From the NCBI GenBank assembly GCA_947488385.1, contig CANKZL010000001.1, forward strand, positions 1 through 43,567: a DNA stretch of 43,567 nt. The letters are read 5' to 3'. The position numbers and the translations under genes are program-made. The notes below the pieces were generated by a model. That model was not told the DNA's origin and searched no databases. It worked only from the letters and a program-made list of their open reading frames with translations. Below, piece after piece: positions 40,191 to 43,567 of the stretch. The stretch comes from Acidimicrobiaceae bacterium. GTDB lineage: Bacteria > Actinomycetota > Acidimicrobiia > Acidimicrobiales > Ilumatobacteraceae. The stretch's first letter is position 1, and every line of letters starts with the position of its first letter.

Positions 40191-41396
40191 TCAAGCCAAC
40201 CATGACTTGTTGTTACGCAGGAAACTCGCGCCCACATGGGGCCGACCGTTCAAGAATCGATCTTTGTGTTCAGGAAAAAACGTGTCATATATATGCCAAT
40301 ACTTTGCCTGTAATTCAAGGTCCCCCGGCGAGTCGACCCATTGCCCTTTGGAACGCTGCCAACCTTCAAGTGATGCCTCAAGTATCTCTTCGGGCGTATT
40401 GCGGACGAAATCCAATCCCCGATCAATCACCTTGTGATACCAATCTAAATTTCGAATCTCCGCAAACTGCAATGACTCTGAAAGCGTCAGCAGTCTGCCG
40501 CTAGATCTCTCAATAAATCGCTGCAAAATAAACACATCAGTCGAATAGAACAAAGTAGAGGCTTGAATAATCAAGGCCTGATTGGTGATCACTCGTAATT
40601 TGCCGCTCATCGCCGCAATATGGTCAAAACCCAGGTTTGTTGAAATGCACATCGCGCATTCACTTGCCAGATAAATGTCGGCGGCCTCGGTGCGCATGCC
40701 AGTTGAGGCGTAATCAATGATTAATGGTGAGCTCGAAGTGAACTGGCGCTCGACCTTTGCGCCCATTCGAACTATTTGCACATTCATTGACGCAAACTTC
40801 TCGGCAACTTGCAAGTAATCGTTAATGTCTTGATTTCGATAAATCTCTTTGTCGGTTCGCAGCTGTGTATTTGCCTGCACGATGTCGCTTTTATACGCGC
40901 CGTCTCGAACCATGAGTGCAATAAATTCTTTTTGCGGATCAATCCCTATTTTTTTAACGTACTCAGAACTTGAGTCGCAATCTTTTTGTGGCAGTTTTAG
41001 TTTTCTACCCACACCCTCAAGCAACGTGATCCGGATCTCGGATTCAATTTGGTGATGCTGAGCGCCCGGCAACTCTTCTGAAATTGCGGCGACAAGTTCA
41101 ATAAATCGTGATCTGTGGACTTTGATTTGTGACTTGACAAAATTCAGCATGTAGTCATTGCTGACTTTCACCGAGTCTTTTAAGTACCAAAAATCGAGCT
41201 GTCGCTTTTTTTGCTGAGTCTCTTTTATCCGCAGATAATGCTGCGAAACGACTGTCAACGGACCAATTTCGTCAGCGGGTAAATTTCTGAAACGAATCGT
41301 GACAATTGGTCGCAGAACGCGCAAGAAAATTGCCGTGACTAGTGCTGGTATAGCCAGCAACAGATCTTGCAAAGTAAGTTTTTTTAATCGGCGCAT
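40191..41396 (-). CDS. Putative glycosyltransferase of the TIGR04372 type
   Basis: The 401-residue product has an N-terminal hydrophobic helix (DLLLAIPALVTAIFLRVL, about 11-28) and a C-terminal domain resembling TIGR04372 proteins: a strand ending in VRDGAYKS (163-170), YRNQDINDYLQ (186-196), VRMG (209-212), and ASECAMCISTNLGFDHIAAMSG followed by ITNQAL. These proteins usually lie in surface polysaccharide loci. Here the gene sits alone between rplA and rplJ, which is unusual. It has no ribosome-binding site. Base composition looks slightly AT-richer than its neighbours. The sugar donor and acceptor are unknown. Confidence 0.75.
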   Translation of the reverse strand: MRRLKKLTLQDLLLAIPALVTAIFLRVLRPIVTIRFRNLPADEIGPLTVVSQHYLRIKETQQKKRQLDFWYLKDSVKVSNDYMLNFVKSQIKVHRSRFIELVAAISEELPGAQHHQIESEIRITLLEGVGRKLKLPQKDCDSSSEYVKKIGIDPQKEFIALMVRDGAYKSDIVQANTQLRTDKEIYRNQDINDYLQVAEKFASMNVQIVRMGAKVERQFTSSSPLIIDYASTGMRTEAADIYLASECAMCISTNLGFDHIAAMSGKLRVITNQALIIQASTLFYSTDVFILQRFIERSSGRLLTLSESLQFAEIRNLDWYHKVIDRGLDFVRNTPEEILEASLEGWQRSKGQWVDSPGDLELQAKYWHIYDTFFPEHKDRFLNGRPHVGASFLRNNKSWLA

Positions 41397-41406
41397 CGCT
41401 ATGCCG

Positions 41407-41415
41407 ATTATCTCA
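41407..41415 (-). promoter_or_regulatory. Extended -10 promoter candidate for the glycosyltransferase gene
   Basis: The minus strand reads TGAGATAAT, an extended -10 (TGn plus a hexamer matching 5 of 6). Its end lies 10 nt before the ATG of the glycosyltransferase, so a transcript would start about 4-5 nt upstream of the ATG. No -35 is evident. This would give a nearly leaderless mRNA. Confidence 0.4.
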
Positions 41416-41443
41416 CGAAATAGATTTTCGGTTTGACGAATTT

Positions 41444-42166
41444 CTACTCGCCAGCAACCAATGCTGGATCAATCTTGACGCCCGGCCCCATTGTCGACGA
41501 CACAGAAATCTTTTTGATGTATCGGCCTTTGGCTGCGGCTGGACGTGTGCGGTTGAGTTCTTCAAGCACAGCGGCAACGTTAAGCGTCAAAGCCGAAGCT
41601 TCGAAACTCACTTTGCCAACAGGAATGTGCACATTGCCATAGCGGTCGGTGCGATATTCAACTTTGCCACCTTTGAACTCGGCAACTGCGCGGGCAACAT
41701 CTGTTGTCACTGTGCCAGTCTTTGGGTTCGGCATCAGACCACGAGGTCCGAGTGCGCGACCCAATTTACCGACGAGCGGCATCATGTCTGGAGTTGCGAT
41801 TGCAATGTCGAAATCCATTTTGCCTTTTTCGATTTCGGCTGCGAGGTCGTCGCTACCCACAATGTCGGCACCAGCATCACGAGCCTGTTTGGCAGCGTCA
41901 CCGGCTGCGAAAACGGCAATGCGAACTGACTTACCGGTGCCTGACGGCATCGAGACGGTTCCGCGAACGCTCTGCTCTGTTTTGCGTGGATCAAGACCCA
42001 AGCGCACTGCTAGTTCAACGGTCTCGTCAAACTTTGCCTTGGCCAAAGACTTAACTTTGGCTACCGCATCGGCTGGCGTGTGCAGTGTTTCACGGTCGTA
42101 AGTCGCAATCGCATTGCGATAGTTCTTGCCGTGATTCTTGTCTGGATTCGTTTTATTCTGTGGCAT
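41444..42166 (-). CDS. rplA: 50S ribosomal protein L1
   Basis: The 240-residue product contains KFDETVELAVRLGLDPRKTEQSVRG and the signature LGRALGPRGLMPNPKTGTV, ending with KKISVSSTMGPGVKIDPALV. L1 binds the mobile stalk of 23S rRNA and in many bacteria represses its own operon. A strong GAGGGAGG lies just upstream of the ATG. Confidence 0.98.
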   Translation of the reverse strand: MPQNKTNPDKNHGKNYRNAIATYDRETLHTPADAVAKVKSLAKAKFDETVELAVRLGLDPRKTEQSVRGTVSMPSGTGKSVRIAVFAAGDAAKQARDAGADIVGSDDLAAEIEKGKMDFDIAIATPDMMPLVGKLGRALGPRGLMPNPKTGTVTTDVARAVAEFKGGKVEYRTDRYGNVHIPVGKVSFEASALTLNVAAVLEELNRTRPAAAKGRYIKKISVSSTMGPGVKIDPALVAGE

Positions 42167-42184
42167 AAAGCCTCCCTCGTTGTT

Positions 42185-42219
42185 AACCCGTCCGGATGAG
42201 GTTCTTCCGAATCAGGGTT
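42185..42219 (-). promoter_or_regulatory. Nested stem in the rplK-rplA spacer
   Basis: Outer arms AACCC and GGGTT (5 bp) enclose an asymmetric internal loop and an inner stem CGGA/TCCG in the minus-strand RNA, about 20 nt before rplA. Two short helices split by a loop are reminiscent of L1-binding sites in mRNA, but I did not confirm the conserved bases. Confidence 0.3.
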
Positions 42220-42256
42220 GGTTTTTGTTTATTACTTTCTTAAATCAGTGATTAAC

Positions 42257-42685
42257 TCAGCCGACCACGGTCAGGCCCATTGAACGGGCAGTACCACGGA
42301 CTTGTTGTTTGGCAGCTTCAAGATCGTTGGCATTTAAGTCAGGCATCTTGATTTTGGCTACTTCTTCAACATCTTTTTCTGTTACCGAACCAGCAACTTC
42401 TTTGCCTGGGTTCTTTGCAGCCTTCTCAAGACCGGCCTTTTGACGCAACAAAACAGGCGTTGGTGGAGTCTTAAGGATGAATGAGAACGAACGATCTTCG
42501 AAGATCGTAATTTCAACAGGCACAACTGTGCCGCTCTGCGACTCAGTTGCAGCGTTGTACTGCTTTACGAACTCCATGATCTGAATACCGTGAGGTCCAA
42601 GTGCTGTACCAACTGGTGGTGCAGGTGTCGCCTTGCCCGCAGGAATCTGAATCTTGACTACTGCTTTTACTTCTTTTTTTGCCAT
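42257..42685 (-). CDS. rplK: 50S ribosomal protein L11
   Basis: The 142-residue product contains [29 protein letters not shown], the thiostrepton-contacting proline-rich N-terminal domain, and a C-terminal domain with [28 protein letters not shown] that binds 23S helices 43-44. It follows nusG by 28 bp. Confidence 0.98.
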   Translation of the reverse strand: MAKKEVKAVVKIQIPAGKATPAPPVGTALGPHGIQIMEFVKQYNAATESQSGTVVPVEITIFEDRSFSFILKTPPTPVLLRQKAGLEKAAKNPGKEVAGSVTEKDVEEVAKIKMPDLNANDLEAAKQQVRGTARSMGLTVVG

Positions 42686-42713
42686 GATGAATTTCTTTCT
42701 TTGAAGTTTGTAA

Positions 42714-43394
42714 TTAGAGCTTGGCTACTTGACTGAAATCCATTTCGACGAGGGTTTCTCGACCGAAAATGTTGACAAGTACTTTAAGTTTCATGTGGTC
42801 GGCATTAATTTCTGCAACTTGACCTGAGAAATCTGCGAATGGGCCTTCTTTGACGCGAACACCCTCGCCAACTTCGTAATCAAGTTTCGGTGCCTTGCGC
42901 TTCGGTGCTTCTTTGCCATCACCTTTGGCTGACAAGAACGTCGCAACTTCTTTGCGTGAAAGCGGGGCCGGAGTTTTACCTTTTTGGCTCTGACCTACGA
43001 AACCAGTTATGCCCGGTGTGTTGCGAATGCAAAACCAAGTTTCATCGTCCATTTCGCAACGCACAAGCAAATATCCTGGGAAAACTTTTTTCTGAACTGT
43101 TTGCTTGCGACCTTGCTTGAACTCAACGACGTCTTCCATCGGAATGACTACTTCGTAAATTCGATCAGCCAAGTTGTAAGAAGCGATACGTGCTTTAAGG
43201 TTTGCGTCTACTTTTTTCTCGTAGCCAGACTGTGAATGCACGACATACCATTTGCCTGGACGCAACCATGGGCGATCGACTTCGGCGTCGTCGCCATCAC
43301 CGTCTTCGGTGAGATCAAAAGTCGCATCAACAACAGCCGACTCCAAAGCCGGTGCGTCTTGCTCAAGTTGAGTTGTGGTGGTGTCGTCAGTCAT
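42714..43394 (-). CDS. nusG: Transcription termination/antitermination factor NusG
   Basis: The 226-residue product has about 45 acidic N-terminal residues, an NGN domain ([23 protein letters not shown] to [14 protein letters not shown]) and a C-terminal KOW domain from [24 protein letters not shown]. NusG links polymerase to Rho or the ribosome. The acidic N-terminal extension is common in actinobacteria. It lies 11 nt after secE. Confidence 0.98.
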   Translation of the reverse strand: MTDDTTTTQLEQDAPALESAVVDATFDLTEDGDGDDAEVDRPWLRPGKWYVVHSQSGYEKKVDANLKARIASYNLADRIYEVVIPMEDVVEFKQGRKQTVQKKVFPGYLLVRCEMDDETWFCIRNTPGITGFVGQSQKGKTPAPLSRKEVATFLSAKGDGKEAPKRKAPKLDYEVGEGVRVKEGPFADFSGQVAEINADHMKLKVLVNIFGRETLVEMDFSQVAKL

Positions 43395-43405
43395 TTAGTC
43401 GGTAC

Positions 43406-43567
43406 CTAATCTTTATAAAGCCAGCCTGAAAGTATGCCAAATGCAGCGTCCAATCCCCCCACGAATGCGGTGACAATTACAACGGTGACCAGCACGATTA
43501 TCGAATATCGGCGAATTTCGGGCCATTTCGGCCAGGCAACCTTGCGCATTTCATCGCGAACTTCACG
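43406..43567 (-). CDS. secE: Preprotein translocase subunit SecE (3' end only)
   Basis: Fifty-three codons before a TAG stop read REVRDEMRKVAWPKWPEI, then the single membrane segment YSIIVLVTVVIVTAFVGGL, and end GILSGWLYKD. The KVAWP motif and the one C-terminal helix are diagnostic of SecE, which clamps SecY. The 5' end lies past the window edge. The secE-nusG-rplK-rplA order is canonical. Confidence 0.94.
   Translation of the reverse strand, partial: REVRDEMRKVAWPKWPEIRRYSIIVLVTVVIVTAFVGGLDAAFGILSGWLYKD

Overview
The window is a housekeeping backbone from a low-to-medium GC actinobacterium. Every gene I can support lies on the minus strand, so the transcription order runs from high to low coordinates. 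Three observations point to Actinobacteriota. The block rplQ-truA-rplM-rpsI-glmM-glmS-acpS-alr-tsaE-tsaB-rimI follows that phylum's order. RpoC carries the long coiled insertion after its N-terminal zinc ribbon that is typical of actinobacteria. S14 and L36 are zinc-binding forms while S4 lacks the zinc cysteines. By eye GC is near 48-50 percent, which together with the unusual GlmS suggests an aquatic lineage such as an acidimicrobial one; that placement is inference.

Layout in transcription order: secE (3' end only)-nusG-rplK-rplA; a glycosyltransferase-like gene; a 241-nt leader and rplJ-rplL; a strong hairpin and rpoB-rpoC; a second hairpin and rpsL-rpsG-fusA-tuf-rpsJ; a membrane-anchored HtrA-type protease; a 307-bp gene-free stretch with a candidate promoter and hairpins; rplC-rplD-rplW-rplB-rpsS-rplV-rpsC-rplP-rpmC-rpsQ-rplN-rplX-rplE-rpsN-rpsH-rplF-rplR-rpsE-rpmD-rplO-secY-adk-infA-rpmJ-rpsM-rpsK-rpsD-rpoA-rplQ-truA; then rplM-rpsI; then glmM, a giant GlmS-like enzyme, acpS, alr, tsaE, tsaB and rimI. 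tsaD would be expected just beyond base 1.

Together the genes supply ribosomal proteins, RNA polymerase subunits, translation factors, the SecYE channel, entry into cell-wall amino-sugar synthesis (GlmS to GlmM), D-alanine, ACP activation and part of the tRNA t6A pathway.

Most of this is ordinary. The features worth a second look are: (1) a GlmS homologue of 1135 residues, nearly twice the normal size, with several insertions and a C-terminal extension yet with isomerase catalytic residues conserved; (2) a TIGR04372-like glycosyltransferase placed between rplA and rplJ; (3) an htrA gene splitting rpsJ from rplC, with a new promoter and leader candidate ahead of rplC; (4) Arg at position 88 of ribosomal protein S12, a substitution associated with streptomycin resistance elsewhere; and (5) several RNA hairpins at the operon joints. 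I saw no tRNA, rRNA, CRISPR array, insertion sequence or phage gene.
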